From Chondrilla cf. caribensis (taxonomy: Eukaryota; Porifera; Demospongiae; Chondrillida; Chondrillidae), in NCBI GenBank assembly GCA_964020155.1, contig OZ026548.1:4063897-4127896 (forward strand): a DNA stretch of 64,000 nt. The letters are read 5' to 3'. Shown here in pieces: positions 12,490 to 35,152 of this stretch. Every line of letters begins with the position of its first letter. Within the stretch, counting starts at the first letter, position 1. The translations under genes and the position numbers were made by a program. The notes below the pieces were generated by a model. That model ran no database searches, was not told where the DNA came from, and was given only the letters and a program-made list of their open reading frames with translations.

Positions 12490-12852
12490 GCACCATATAT
12501 TTTACCAGACCTAACTGATGGCATGAAGTAAATGCTGAAACAATTCCTATCTCAGTACGTGGCCCATAACCTTTGCTACATTCGGAGGTGCTTATATTTT
12601 TCAATGCATGGGAGAGAGTAGAGAATATGCGGGTAAGCACCTTCTTTCATAACTTGTAGGAGAGGGGCATGTAAACCTTATATTTTTACCACACCTAACT
12701 GGCGACATGAACAAACTTGATTATAAAACAATTCCCATCTCCCTATGTGGCCTGTAATTCTAGCTACATTTGGAGATGTCTAATATATTTTCAATGTACC
12801 AATGTATATTCAATGTATACGAGTATATAGGACAAGAACATTAAGCACCTTT

Positions 12853-12883
<31 letters not shown>

Positions 12884-13795
12884 CTCATGGGAGAGGGAGT
12901 GTGCCAACTTGATATTTTACCAGATCTAGTTGGGACATGAGCCAGCATATGAAATAATTCCCATCTCCATATGTGGCCTGTAACCATAGCTACATTTGGA
13001 GGTGCTTCGTATTTTTTCATTGTATGGGAGAGTATAGGAGAAAAGAATGCTAAGCACCTTTTTGTATAGCTCATGGGAAGGGAGGTGTGTCAACTTGATA
13101 TTTTAGCCAGACCTAGCTAAAGAGGTGAACTAATTATGATATAATTCCCATCTTCATAGGTGACCCGTAACCTCAGCTACATTCGAAGATGTTAATATTG
13201 GTTATGTATGGGATAGTATAGGAGGTGCTTAGCATTAATTCTCCCCTATACTCTTCCATACATTAAAAATTAAGCACTGCCGAATGTAGATAGAGTTAGG
13301 GGCCACATACAGAGATGGGAATTGTTTCATATGTTAATTTATGTGCCCAGCTAGGCCTGGGTGAATTTCAGAATGACAGACCTCCTCTCCCATGACCTAT
13401 GCAAGAAGGTGCTTAACGTTATTTCCCTGATACACTCCCATACATTCAAAAAAAATTAAACACCTCCAGAAGTAGATAGAGTTAGGGGCCACATACGAAG
13501 TGGGAATTGCTTCATAAGTTAGTTTGGGGTCTTGGTAAAATATCAGAATGACACCCCCTCTCCCTTTGAGCTATGTAAGAAGGTGCTAAGTGTTATTCCT
13601 ACTATATCAATGTATGGGAGAGAATAGGGGAATGGATGCTAAGCACCTTCTTTCATAACTCATGGGAGAGGAGGCGTGTCAATCTGATATTTTTACCATG
13701 CCTAGCTGATGGCATGAAGTAAATGCTGACACAATTTTCACTTCAATATGTGGCCTGTAACTCCAGCTACTGTAGCTATATGTGGATCTATATTA
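12490..13795. repeat. Diverged roughly 190-bp repeat array with an inverted segment
   Basis: Recurring blocks contain ATATTTTACCAGACCTAACT, GGCCTGTAACTCTAGCTACA, GGAGGTGCTTAATATTTT and ATGTATGGGAGAGAATAGG, each followed by AAGCACCTTCTTTCATAGCT. From about 13205 to 13610 the same blocks occur in reverse complement, so the array contains an inversion. The family recurs at 60.4-62.2 kb. Function unknown; no coding frames. Confidence 0.8.
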
Positions 13796-14401
13796 TGTAC
13801 ATAACACCACCATTAGAATGTACATACAAAAGTATTATGTAATAATACGTGTATCATATGTACACCTTTGTGACCAGTGACAAACATATCTCATTGGTCA
13901 CCAACATGTCTGTAGCACCTCAATAGAATTGGGTGCATACAGTATTAGTGCCATGATCCCACTGGAGTGGCTGTGGTGACCATCATTTGAAATGTCTTCC
14001 CAGTCACCACGAGGTCTGCATGTTATATGTACATACAGAAGGTGTGCATGCATCAGTATCTGCTATTGTGTCATATGGACACTAGCCAGGCTTCTGGTTT
14101 TTATGTTCTTAAGTTTGATATGGAAACCACGTACGGCTAAGGCTGTGATGACCAGTAACTGCTGTCAAGTTACCTAGCTAATCACCAGGGTCTATGTATG
14201 CATATGCATGCAGCTGTGTATACTATGCATGTATATTACTAGTATTATATGCACCTACGTATCAGACATGCAAGTGTTATATTATAGTGATAAAGTGAAT
14301 ACATTTGCATAGGTAATCATCAATAAGAGCTCAAAATACCACTATTACAGAACATTAGGAGTAAGGAGGTTTATTATGTTTACAGAAATTATTTTCACAC
14401 A
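13796..14401. other. Intergenic spacer downstream of VPS29
   Basis: No gene recognised. It contains short TACGTA-type simple sequence. VPS33A (+) and VPS29 (-) converge on this region and the adjacent repeat array. Confidence 0.6.
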
Positions 14402-17773
<3,372 letters not shown>

Positions 17774-17995
17774 TTTCTAGGGAGTCACGTGTTAAATATT
17801 GTACTATTTATATGCGACTATAGTCTATATTTCATATATTAATTCAGGTCTGAGTTGGGCGAGGCTGAGGGCAAGTCCCATTGTACCTAAAATTAGCACA
17901 TGACGTAATCCCTTGTGTCGATTCTTTATACAAATCCCTCAACAGTGTATTCATTGATATCTCTCTTCCTGTGATCCTGACAAGTTTTGTTTGAC
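17774..17995. promoter_or_regulatory. Divergent promoter interval between VPS29 and the myotubularin gene
   Basis: Only 222 bases separate the VPS29 ATG (minus strand) from the downstream ATG on the plus strand, so the two genes probably share a bidirectional promoter. No TATA box was identified with confidence. Inferred from geometry. Confidence 0.6.
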
Positions 17996-20900
17996 ATGAC
18001 ATCCGAAGAAGAAGGTAGCTTTCAAACGATACTCTACGAAGATGTTTATAAACTGTCGGAGCAGGGAACCGTTATGGGTGAGTTCGTTTCTGGCGTTTCG
18101 AAGGTGCGCACTTGCGTTTGTGTTGTTGTAGTCTTTGCTTCCTTGCGATTCCATCTGCCACCCCAACACTTTCTCTTGCAGTCGGTTTCACGACTAGCAC
18201 TGATGAGGGTTTAGATCTAGTCCTCACCTTTCCGCGGAAAGGCGCCAGTTGTGAAATGTGGTCAAATGCTGTGAACCATGTCACGGAGTGTCTGTACAAT
18301 CATATGCCTTCTTCACTTGCTAGCCTCAGTATTGCAAGGTATTTGTACATCCAATAGTCGAATTGCAACGCAATTTTGTAGACTCATTGATGTCAGTTAA
18401 TATCTGCAATGATTGCTCAGTTGTGTCTGGGTTCACACCATTACCTCACTCTATTTGACTTCATCATTGACGTGCAGTTTTAAATGTTATAAGTTGAAAA
18501 CGAACGATTATGGTCTTGCCATTTGGTTAGGGTGCACTGTCCAGTTGGGTGTATGGTTGAGGTGCATCATCCAAAGGAGATGGTTCGGGTACATTGTGTA
18601 GTATGGTGTATGGCTAGGGTGCATCCTCCAGTAAGAGGTATGGTTGGCGTACATGCATCATCCAGTGGGATCCATGTGACATAGAATCCCTGCCTTTCCC
18701 ACACACACCACAGTATAACCACAGACCCTCTAACAGAAGGTCTATGCTGAAACACGATGATATTTTTAGTTTATCTTTTAATTAATCATGTTTGTGGTTG
18801 GGCTATTTGCATTGTATGAAGCGGCACAAGTGTTGTGTTGAAAAGATCTAATGTGATTGATGTTATTAAGTTCAGCAACAATACACAAGTTGTCAAGGAT
18901 TAGTGATGTGGAATCACATTATGGACGGGTCACAGGTTCTTTAGAAGAGCATAATTATGACCATATATTGAAAATTAGTCTACATCTGTAGTATAACTAA
19001 CACAACATTGTTTTCGTTAGGTGTGGTATAACCCACTATTAGGTTCTTAGTATTTTGAAAACCGTCCTTTTATGCTATAGTGTGTTTATGTTGTGTATGT
19101 ACGTACGTATGTGTGTTTGTATCACTACCATGTGCGGTGTGTCTGTGTTGTGAGCCTTTATGGTGAGCTGTGTTGTACGTATATGTCTATGTATGCACGT
19201 ATATATTTGTGTGTACGTACATGTATTTATCATATATACGTATACCAAGTGTACGTATGATTTGTACCTGTGTTGTGTGTATAGTCAGTTGCTTTGTGTA
19301 TAACCCATTTAAGGATGTAGTATGCACAGTGCAGCAATTTTGTATGTGTGTATGTATGTACTATTGTATCTGCACACTACATTTGTGCTGTTTGGATTGG
19401 AATTGTCTTGCAGATCATGAGCATGTGGAAGTCCCATTCCCACTCCTGGATGGGGAGCGGATACTGTACATTGGACTACTGTGTGACCAGGACAAGGCTC
19501 CTACTCTCGTTTTGTCAAATTTTAGATTTTTTGTTGCTTTTACAGAAGGTTTTTACAACGTGAGTATCCATCAATACTGTTGAATCTGCAGCCTTATACA
19601 CATGTGTATATGAGCCAAATGTATCAGAATTAATACTTACTATACATAATGCACACATACGTACACACTTCATTTATTTTAATTCCCTCAAGTACATAAG
19701 TAATTGAAGTACTCCAATTCTCGTTATCATATGAATTTGTGTATATGCCCAGGTCCTATATTATGTTTGGATACGTATTTGCATGTACGTATATGTTCAG
19801 TATGTGCATGTACTAATGTGGAATTCATTGTCACTGTGTCTATCTGTGTTAACAGCTCAACCTGTGACATTTTTCTCTGTGCAACCTCTAGGTCCCGTTG
19901 GGGTTGATAGACAATCTGGAGGTCAGAGCACCGTCCAGTATGGTGCTGCAGTGCTTCAATGCACAGGAATACCTGTGAGTCCTGTCAGCTAGTGTGGTAT
20001 GTAAGTGTATAGATGTGCATATGTACATACGTATGTACGTACATACATACAGTCAGTTGTGGTGTGGATATATACGTATGTGTGTACATACGTACATACA
20101 GTAAGTTTGAGTAATAGACATACTATATGTATGTACGTGTGTCTGTCCATAGGGAGTAATAGATGTGCATATGTTAGCCACAATATTCCTACTATTCTGT
20201 AAGTATTGTCCACGGTCACATCATCACATTTCACTGTAATTACTCTCCACAATACCCTGTTATTCTTTGTATTAGTGTTGTTGATTATCAGCGTACATAC
20301 GTACATATAAACCAGTGTAATATTGTGCAGTTTCTCTTACAACACCTGAAAGAACATATTTGTTTCTTTTCTCAGAATTACGTTTTACAGTGAGTACATG
20401 TGTCAGCTGTGGAAGGACAGGATACATGAGGTGCTTGAGATGGGGAAGAACATCACCGAGCTGTTCGCCTATAAGCACCACGCCGTGACCTTGGACAAGG
20501 AGAACACAGTGGCTGAAAAGAGAAGGGAGAAGAGTCCGGGATGGGGGATGGACATCAGTAGTCACAGACCAGGTGAGTTGGTAGTATTATGTAGCTGTAC
20601 ACACATACGTACATATGTACATAATAGACAGTGCTTACTGTATTACTATTGTACTGTTCAGATGCTGTCATGCTTGTTTGGTATTTTGGATATGTACATC
20701 GGTGGTGGAGGTTCACACATAGTGAAATGTACCTACGTACATACATACATACGTATACAGTGGAACCTCTCTATTACAAACCTCTGAAATGCGGAAACCT
20801 CTGTAATAAGGACACCATTCTGTGTCCCAGTGTAGTACTGAAGTGTATAAAACGACCTCTAAATTGAGGAAACCTCTGTATTAAGGACTGAAATTAAGGT

Positions 20901-23900
20901 CCCAAAGCGTCCTTAATAGAGAGGTTCCAGTGTATGTATATAGAAAGAGTAGCTTCATGTTAGATGTTGGAACCTATTTGTTTGCACACACACTGAATTG
21001 TGGCCATTGTCCAGCTGGCCTATTCAACTACATATGTACGTACGTACGTATGTAACAATGAGTCAAGTGCTGATTGAGCATGTGGTGACCTGACCTTTCA
21101 ATAGTGTGTACATTCCACTCTGGGTAGAAGTGCTGATAGGTGCATGAGATGTTTGTGTAAGTTTGTCCACCATGTCATGATCTGTGACCAGCAGTACTCC
21201 TTCAGAACAAACCTGCCCAAGTGTGCCAAACAGTCACATCAGTCAGGCTTAGTGATCAGACCGATGATGTCCCTTCTATTAGTTGCTTAAAAATCTCCTT
21301 AGAAATAATGCAACGCCATATTATAATGATAATATGATGTTGTGAACTATATTATACCCATGTACTGTACTGTTTGCTGTATTTTTTGAGCACCTTTAAG
21401 GCTGTCTTGTGTTTACTGTACGCATTGTTAACTTACCGGTTGTTTGGTCAGATGTGCATGAAATAGTGGGTATGGAGTTCAACAGACTGAGAATGAAGGA
21501 AAGCGGCCAGTGGAGGATCACAGAGTGTAACGTTGACTACCAGTGAGTTGCACTTGTATGGCTGTAGGACTGCTCTTGTCACAACATCTTGTTATCATGC
21601 TGTTATCTAGTTATAGTACTATGTTTGTGTACATACCTGTATGTGTGAACATACACATGTACGTATGTATGAATTAATGTGTGTATATACGTACGTACAT
21701 AAATGTATGTATGTAATTTTACATAATAATATTATGTACGTACATACCACCGTATGTACGTATGTACGTATGAATGTATGTATGTACCTACATACGTACA
21801 TACATACGTACTTATGTGTATGTAAATATGTGCATATGTACGTATGTATGTATGTATGTATGAAATTGAATGTACCCAGTGTTTCCCCCAGGCCATTTTA
21901 GCAGGGCGCCCCGCCCTGCTAAAATTTCTGACCGCCCTTCTATTTCTATAACAATAATAAAACTAAAATTATTAGGCATGTGTGTATATAAAAATGGATG
22001 AGGCATATCTGTATTAATTTTACTGTTTCACGTGGTAATGGCGTCTTTTTAGGTTCAGAAGAGCCTTCGCTGAAGTTATCGCTTTCGACGAAGCTTCAGC
22101 GCACGAATTTCAGCCCAATTTCTTAGTCTCGGCATTCAAAATCGCCGTCTTAGAAGTTGCGCAATAGACATCATGGCGACTTCGAGCATAGTATCAGATA
22201 ATGAAGCTTAGTTTGAAGGAAATTGTGAACGAAATTCTCTGTAAGGGGGCCAATGTTACATTTACCACTGTTAGAATAATAATATTTAGTTAAGGTTATC
22301 ATATCTTTGGTTGATGCCATGTTAGTGACATTTTAATTTTTTAACCCCATAGTCAAAAAGTGGTACGGGCCCCATGGCCGTAGTAGCCGTACCAGTTGCG
22401 CCGGCCCTGTGTATATACACTTTTTCTTTGTTGTAATTAAAATGGACTCCCAACATACATCTTGTTTTCATGCCATTATCATCACATATAATAGTAAATA
22501 CAATCATTACCAATTTTTATAGAAACTATTATGAAACTTGTGATGACTAACAATTTGCCACCCTGCTACAATTTTTTTCTGGGGGAAACACTGAATGTAC
22601 CTATGTCTGTATATACGTGCGTATGAACATATGTGTGTACATTGTTGTTGTAGGCAACAGCACAAGTGCTGTAATAATTGCTGTATGAACAAGTGTGTGT
22701 GGTTGGGGTTCTGTCCACATTGCACATTGAACCTGATTATCACACCTTGTCCTAACCATAATAAGTGCTGTACGTGTGGTGTTTGCAGGATGTGTTCGAG
22801 TTATCCAAAACTGCTGATAGTACCTCGTTCGGTAACTGATGGGGAATTGGAGGAGGTGGCTAAATTCAGGGTGAATGGACGTATTCCTGTTGTGGTGTGG
22901 AGGTGAGTGTTAGTTGTGGAGTTAGACACCGGTGCTATGTACGTACATATACGTATAGTGCTATGTACGTACGTATGTACATAGTGCCAGGTACCTGTGC
23001 TACGTATGTGATGTTTGGTATCACTGATGTGGTGATATTACTCCTTTCTATTTTGCTCTCTATTTTGCCTTTGCAACACACCACATACGTACCTACATAC
23101 TCACACCCTGTACCTGTGTATGCTGCACACCCACGTACACACCCATGCACATACCCACGTTCACACCCATGCACACACCCACATACACACCCACATACGT
23201 ACACACCCACGTACACACCCATGCACACACCCACATACACACCCACATACGTACACACCCACGTACACACCCATGCACACATCCACGTACACACCCATGC
23301 ACACACACACACATATGCACCCAAATATACTCACATACACTCATTCACAGGCATGACAATGGTTGTGTGCTGCTGAGGTCCAGTCAACCCAAGGTTGGAT
23401 GGTTCAGCTACAGGAATGCCTATGACGAGAAGCTGCTACTGGAGATATCAAGATCATGTGATTGGCACATGACTACCTCCGGTGATTGCTCCAATGGCAT
23501 TTCTCGGCCTCCTTCAATAGTGAAGAATGGATCCAGTAACCATTTGGAGCAAACATGTCAGAGGAGGCTGCTCATCTTTGATCTGAGGGCTTACATGGCC
23601 TGTCTGGGGAATAGAGCCAAGGGCGGAGGTACCGAGAACCCAGGTCAGTATATACGTATGTATGTACGTATGTACGTATGTATGTATGTAGCAGCAGTAT
23701 AAAGGTGGTGTGTGCTTGGTGAGTGTGTGAGTGCATATGTAGCTACATATGTACATCCTCTTGTCTTGTACATATTGTCTGCATGTTACTGTATTACTCG
23801 GAACCCAAGTCTTGAGAAGGTCTTTATGCATTTTACAGTTTAGTATTCTACAAACTGATTGTCACTTGCACACACACTGATGCACACATACACACGCATG

Positions 23901-24155
23901 CACATACGTACACTCAACACACACTGCCCATTCTATGTACATGTTGCACTGGTTGTATGGTATTGCCCATCCCATTTATCCCTGCAGACAACTACACCAA
24001 CTGTGTTGTACAGTATAAGGGACTTGCCAACATTTATGATGTCTACAAAAGCTTTTCAGATCTTAGATTACTGCTCACAACAAACCCTCCAAGGTAGGTC
24101 ATTACACACAAGTACTTGTGTAGCCACAGATACGTACGTATGTACGTATATATAC

Positions 24156-24213
<58 letters not shown>

Positions 24214-27200
24214 GTTTACGTACGTACCTTATCAGTATGTACAGAGTTCGTGTCACAGGTTAAATTCTACACACACTCGAATACAGACTCTACTTACGTA
24301 TGTTCCTTACAGCTTCCTGTCTTCACTCGAGAACACAAAGTGGTTGTTGTACATATCTCAACTGTTGGCTGTGTCCCTGGAAGTGGTAGCGACTCTGGAC
24401 AAGGAGGAGCTCCCTGTCCTTGTCCACTGCAGTGATGGTTGGGACAGGACTCCACAGGTGGTAGCGCTGGCCAAGATCATCCTCGACCCACACTATCGTA
24501 CCATCGAAGTGAGTACATGTGTTTCCTATCTGCTGCACGTACGTATCTATGTTCACAGTGATGTATGTATGTACTTGTATGTTCATTCGTACGTATGCAC
24601 ACGTGTGGATGTAGTTCACACATTTTATAAATTGTGTGTGGCTGATAACCTTGGTAGCAACGACTATAGTATACACATGTATTGCGGCAAAGCGTGTGAT
24701 TCTCTGTACTGTGAAACCTTCCTGGAGTGTCCATTCAGTCATCTTATGTTGATATATTGTGCCTTGGAACCTGCAAGTCACAGTTTGTATGAGCGTACAT
24801 GTATACGTACATATACATACGTACGTACATATGCATAGTATGTACGTACATACGTATGCATAGTACATATGATGCATTGTATACATGCATCATCTGTACC
24901 CCACAAGACATTCTGTTGTATACAGACTTTCTTTATAAGAAATGCTGTTGTGATAATGCGTGGTAGCTAGGAAGCTCAGTAATAGCCTGGTTGTACAGCA
25001 TTGTTTGCTAAGTTCTGAAGATGCCTATGTACGTATGTACAATGCTTTGTTTGTGTAATGTTCAATTGTTTATATTCTCACCACTTGTTTCCTATTCAAA
25101 ACAACATTTCAGGGCTTCCGTTTGCTGATTGAGAGAGAGTGGCTCTCCTTTGGGCACCAGTTTGAAAAGAGGTGCAATTTTGCTTTTCAAGATAAAAAGA
25201 GCCCTATCTTCCTTCAGTGGCTGGATTGTGTCCACCAGTTGCTAAAGCAGTGTCCTTGTGAATTTGAGTTTAATGAAGATTTACTGGTTAGTGATTTGTT
25301 TGTTTTGTGTGTGCACAATGCCTATATTATGCATGTACATACATATACTGTACGTATATGTGTATGGTTGGTTTGGAGGCTTGAAGAGTTCCTATGAACA
25401 GCACAAATATACGTACAGGTCCTTAGTCATTGTAGGATTCGTACACAATCACACACACCCCTTGGGATTCTTAGCTACCAATATATGCGTATTCTAACCA
25501 TTTAAAAACAATCCATTACCTCGTCAATGGCCACAAGCAGGTTTCTGAAGATACTCAACTCAGTATCATACCAACATCGATTTGCTTATCAAATTGGAAC
25601 CCCTCTCTTAAATCCTGCCTACAGGCCTGTTATGTAACATGTCTCATTTGTAGTCACTGCATAGTACTGCATAGTACTGTATATCATGTTCAACACATTT
25701 CGACTGTACGTATACTGTACCTATTATGTATATACATATGTATGTACGTACGTACATGTATGATTTATGTTATCGCCAGTTAAACAGACATACATGTATG
25801 TACACATCTGCATACGTAATACGTACAGTACATACGTACGTATGCAGTACTACATGTATGTACGTTTGTACGTACGTATGTGTGTTTATCTGGTGCATGT
25901 ATACTGTTGTGTAGCTGTATCTACTCACAATTTTTTGGTTTGTAGCTGTTCCTGGCCAACCACTGCTACTCCAACTTGTACGGTACTTTCACTGGAGAGT
26001 CAGAGAAGGAGAGGCAGGACCACAATGTCTACACAAGGACCAAGTCCGTATGGTCCGCTTTGGAAGATAATCAGATGATGTTTATGAATTTCGTGTACTC
26101 AAAATCAGTTGGCAAAAAGGTGCGTACATACATAGAACCAACAAAACACACTGCTCTTATGAAGCAGTAACAGCATTTACGTACTTATTCATTATATTGT
26201 ATAGATGATGGTTAGACCGTGTTACTGTGTGCATGCAATACACTGTTTCACTTCATTGTATGTACGTAGGTGTTGTGTGTTCAATCTGACGTGAAGTACA
26301 TGGTCCTATGGAACAGGATGTACATGCAGAGCACTTGCAATCGTGTTAGAGCAGCGTCTCGCAGCTCTTCGTCCGACCCCTGTACCTCCATGCCAGAGCA
26401 CATTGGACTGTCTGACAGACACGAGCTGGCAAGCTGGACACCACAACCTGCCAAGCAAGACACTACCACTGAGGAAGCACCGCAGACCATGGAGATGAGT
26501 AGAATGGGATCGAAGAACAAGCGATCCAAAGTGGATGTCATTATCGGATCTTTGGAGAAGACAGATTCGGTCTTCATGACTGAAGATCACAGTAATGTGC
26601 GCCCTCTTCATGTGAATAAAGATTATGTGAACAGTATCCGGCCTCTCCTCGGTCCTGATGGGTTTGTGCAGGTTGTGAACCCAGTACAGTGCCGCCTGCA
26701 GCAGCTACTGAAAGAACACAAAACTGAAGTTACTCATCTGAACAAACGTGTTCACGAATTGCAGGAGGAGAGGAGAAGTGTCTCCGAGAAACCTGAAGTT
26801 AGTCCCCACCCCCTGTACTACCTGTGATGCAAAGTGCACACTGGGTGTGAGATCTCATGTGTCACTGTCCTCGCTTCCTTGTCCCTCAAGGATCCCTGTA
26901 CTTGTTAGTACATGTAGGTACATAGGTAGTATCTTTTGATCCCATTGCCTTCAGTAGCACTGCATCAGACTGCATGTGTGTACAGTGTGGATGTGTGTAT
27001 CTCTGAGCTTATCTGTTCTCTCACGCACAGTTCACATTCGTACTTTGTAACAGTCATAGATCATGTCACAGTAGCAGCTCTACAGCTCTCTTACATACGT
27101 ACATACATATGTACTGTCTATGGGTACACCTTTCCTATGCGTATACGTACTTCCCGTACGTACAACTTTCCTACTTTTATATGTACATAGATCTTTCCTA

Positions 27201-27892
27201 CGCTATATTTCCTATATGCACAGCTCTCCTATTGTGTTGTGTACTTCCCTGTACGTATAGAGCTTTTCCTGTATATTTCCCTAATATACGAATAGCTCCC
27301 TTGTATAGTTTACCACTTGTAAAAATTATACGTACATACATACATATGCTACGTATGTACGTATGTATATTGTAGCTGTGTATACACTTTTGTATATGTT
27401 ACTATGTGTGCATCTCTTCTGTATATGCCATCATGCGGTATGTACTCCGACTACAGGAACCCAGTCCCACTTTTAATAGTTGGGAAGAAGTGAACAAGGT
27501 GGAGGAGGCTGTCAAATGGGTCCCGGACCATGCTGTCAACTCTTGTATGAACTGCAGCACAGTCTTCTCCCTCTTGAGACGAAGACATCACTGCAGGTAT
27601 ATACGTGGAGCACATATGTGCGTGTATGTAGTACTTATTGTAATGAGTTCATTGTATGTGTTGTACCCTATGATGTGGTCTGTTCTCACTTCAATCATGT
27701 CATGTTTGTCTCGCTAGGAATTGTGGTGGTGTGTTCTGCTACGATTGTGCCCATCACTTCATGCCCGTGGAGTCGGAACTGCTCAATAAACCCGTTCGTG
27801 TCTGTGAGTGCTGCTTTGATAAACTTGATGGACACCTCAGAAAGGACAACAATTCCATGGACAGCTCTGAATCTACTAACAAAGACATCTGA
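17996..27892 (+). CDS. MTMR3: MTMR3/MTMR4-type myotubularin phosphatase with FYVE domain
   Basis: Exons: 17996-18077, 18182-18338, 19414-19559, 19892-19974, 20376-20572, 21452-21542, 22789-22902, 23351-23643, 23988-24093, 24313-24508, 25113-25286, 25946-26119, 26270-26797, 27457-27596 and 27718-27892. The order is: PH-GRAM domain (VEVPFPLLDGERILYIGLL through LITFYSEYMCQLWK), myotubularin catalytic domain with P-loop VHCSDGWDRTPQ (Cys and Arg of CX5R intact, 24.42 kb), a low-complexity linker, a coiled coil (LNKRVHELQEERR) and a C-terminal FYVE finger (CMNCSTVF, RRRHHCR, NCGGVFCYDC, VCECC). It should be an active PI3P / PI(3,5)P2 3-phosphatase on endosomes. Total is about 885 residues, shorter than human MTMR3/4 (about 1,200) because of a short linker. 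The first two exons do not resemble MTMR3 and end in phase 2, whereas the GRAM exon needs phase 1. Either one small exon is missed or they belong to a different transcript. Symbol uncertain between MTMR3 and MTMR4. Confidence 0.93.
20758..20932. mobile_element. TA-flanked MITE, CAGTGGAACCTCTCTATTA family
   Basis: The inverted ends CAGTGGAACCTCTCTATTA and TAATAGAGAGGTTCCAGTG enclose about 135 bases with internal repeats of GAAACCTCTGTAAT. Two further copies lie at 38492-38666 and 53961-54135. Non-autonomous; the ends and TA target suggest a Tc1/mariner or pogo-related transposase. Confidence 0.85.
21640..21860. repeat. TACGTA/TATGTA simple-sequence region
   Basis: Dense interleaved TACGTACGTA, CATACGTACATA and TATGTATGTA motifs, palindromic at several scales. 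This composition recurs throughout the window's introns. Confidence 0.85.
21877..22593. mobile_element. hAT-type non-autonomous element with perfect 8-bp target duplication
   Basis: Inverted ends CAGTGTTTCCCCCAG and CTGGGGGAAACACTG bound a 717-base element in the myotubularin intron. It is flanked by the perfect 8-base direct repeat AATGTACC (21869-21876 and 22594-22601). An 8-base target duplication and CAG...CTG termini are the signature of hAT transposons. Immediately inside the left end is a second palindrome (TTTTAGCAGGGCG / CGCCCTGCTAAAA). No transposase reading frame is present, so it would need to be mobilised in trans. Confidence 0.9.
23120..23345. repeat. Minisatellite of CACCCACGTACACACCCATG type
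   Basis: Tandem CACACCCACATACACACC and CACGTACACACCCATGCA blocks just upstream of the acceptor at 23350. It supplies the polypyrimidine-poor CA-rich intron end. Confidence 0.9.
24155..24212. repeat. (TA)n microsatellite
   Basis: About 28 TA dinucleotides in a myotubularin intron between the exons ending 24093 and starting 24313. Confidence 0.98.
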
Positions 27893-28015
27893 CTTTCTAC
27901 TTTGTATTTCTGTCTTTGACAAGTATTACATTTGTACTTTATGTACATTAATTTAGTACTTTGTGTATAATTTTGATCGTACATGTTTACTGTTTTAGTC
28001 TTGATTATTATAATC

Positions 28016-28021
28016 AATAAA
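28016..28021 (+). terminator. Polyadenylation signal of the myotubularin gene
   Basis: AATAAA about 125 bases after the stop codon at 27892. Confidence 0.6.
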
Positions 28022-28368
28022 ATTGTATGTTTGTGCATGTGTGTACACATAAACCTGATCTGATGTATAGCATACATTCATGCACATACGTATGTATGTG
28101 CAGTACATACATAATAGTAGTGGATATTTGGTATTATAAGTAAGTTTGCAGATTTATACATTATACATACGTAAGTATGCTACTATGATATCAATTATAC
28201 ATCCATAAATGATACTGTAGTTAAAATTTTGAAATATTAAAATATCAATAAAATTATACATACGTATATGAACAGAATAACAATGCATTATCATATGGAA
28301 TAAAAGATACGGTTTGTATGTAGCATCTGGTGGACTGGGACACAGTTGGAGGTTCATTCATGGACTGC

Positions 28369-33425
<5,057 letters not shown>

Positions 33426-33828
33426 TTTGTGCGCGCACAGATCACGTGACGTTTCGTCATTCTGAGAGATGACGTAGGAAAACAGGGTATCCGAAGTTTA
33501 TTAGAGGAGGCTTACATGTTATCGGAAGGTATAGAGTACAGTAAATCGTTATTTGAACGAAGATTTCACCGCGATCGAATATCCAATGTGTGTTGTAAGT
33601 TGTACACTTTCCGTTCGAGCGTCCTAATCTTTTATCCATGGCAAAATAACAGTCCGTTTCAATTGCTTGCAATCAAGTACGTAGTGGTTGATAGATATGT
33701 AAATACAAAACAAACAAACATGCAACTGCAAAAGCCTACAAGTGTGTATCAAAATATGAGCTAAATAAAACTACGTATATGGGAATTCCAACACGTTTTA
33801 CTGAGTGTACACTATATGCATGAGTAAT
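33426..33828. other. Spacer between HAUS7 and the LHFPL gene
   Basis: HAUS7 promoter region plus the LHFPL 3' flank. Short open frames here show no recognisable similarity. Confidence 0.5.
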
Positions 33829-35040
<1,212 letters not shown>

Positions 35041-35152
35041 TTTGGACTTTCTTCAAAAGCTCTTGTGTATGGGCGGTACCCTTCAAGCGCTCTGTATATT
35101 GAGGGGAGGATCCGAGGGGGTGTTTATCATTGAGGGGGAGTGGTCAACAATA
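35041..35152. promoter_or_regulatory. Bidirectional promoter between the LHFPL and RILP-like genes
   Basis: The two start codons face away from each other across 112 bases that are GC-rich relative to surroundings (GGGCGGTACC, GGAGGATCCGAGGGGG). Inferred from geometry. Confidence 0.6.

Noticed and set aside
22595..22906. Cys-rich frame (CCNNCCMNKC ...) that looks like a zinc-finger exon
   Set aside because: The MTMR reading frame needs the acceptor at 22788; the Cys-rich part lies upstream in the intron, although alternative splicing is not excluded.
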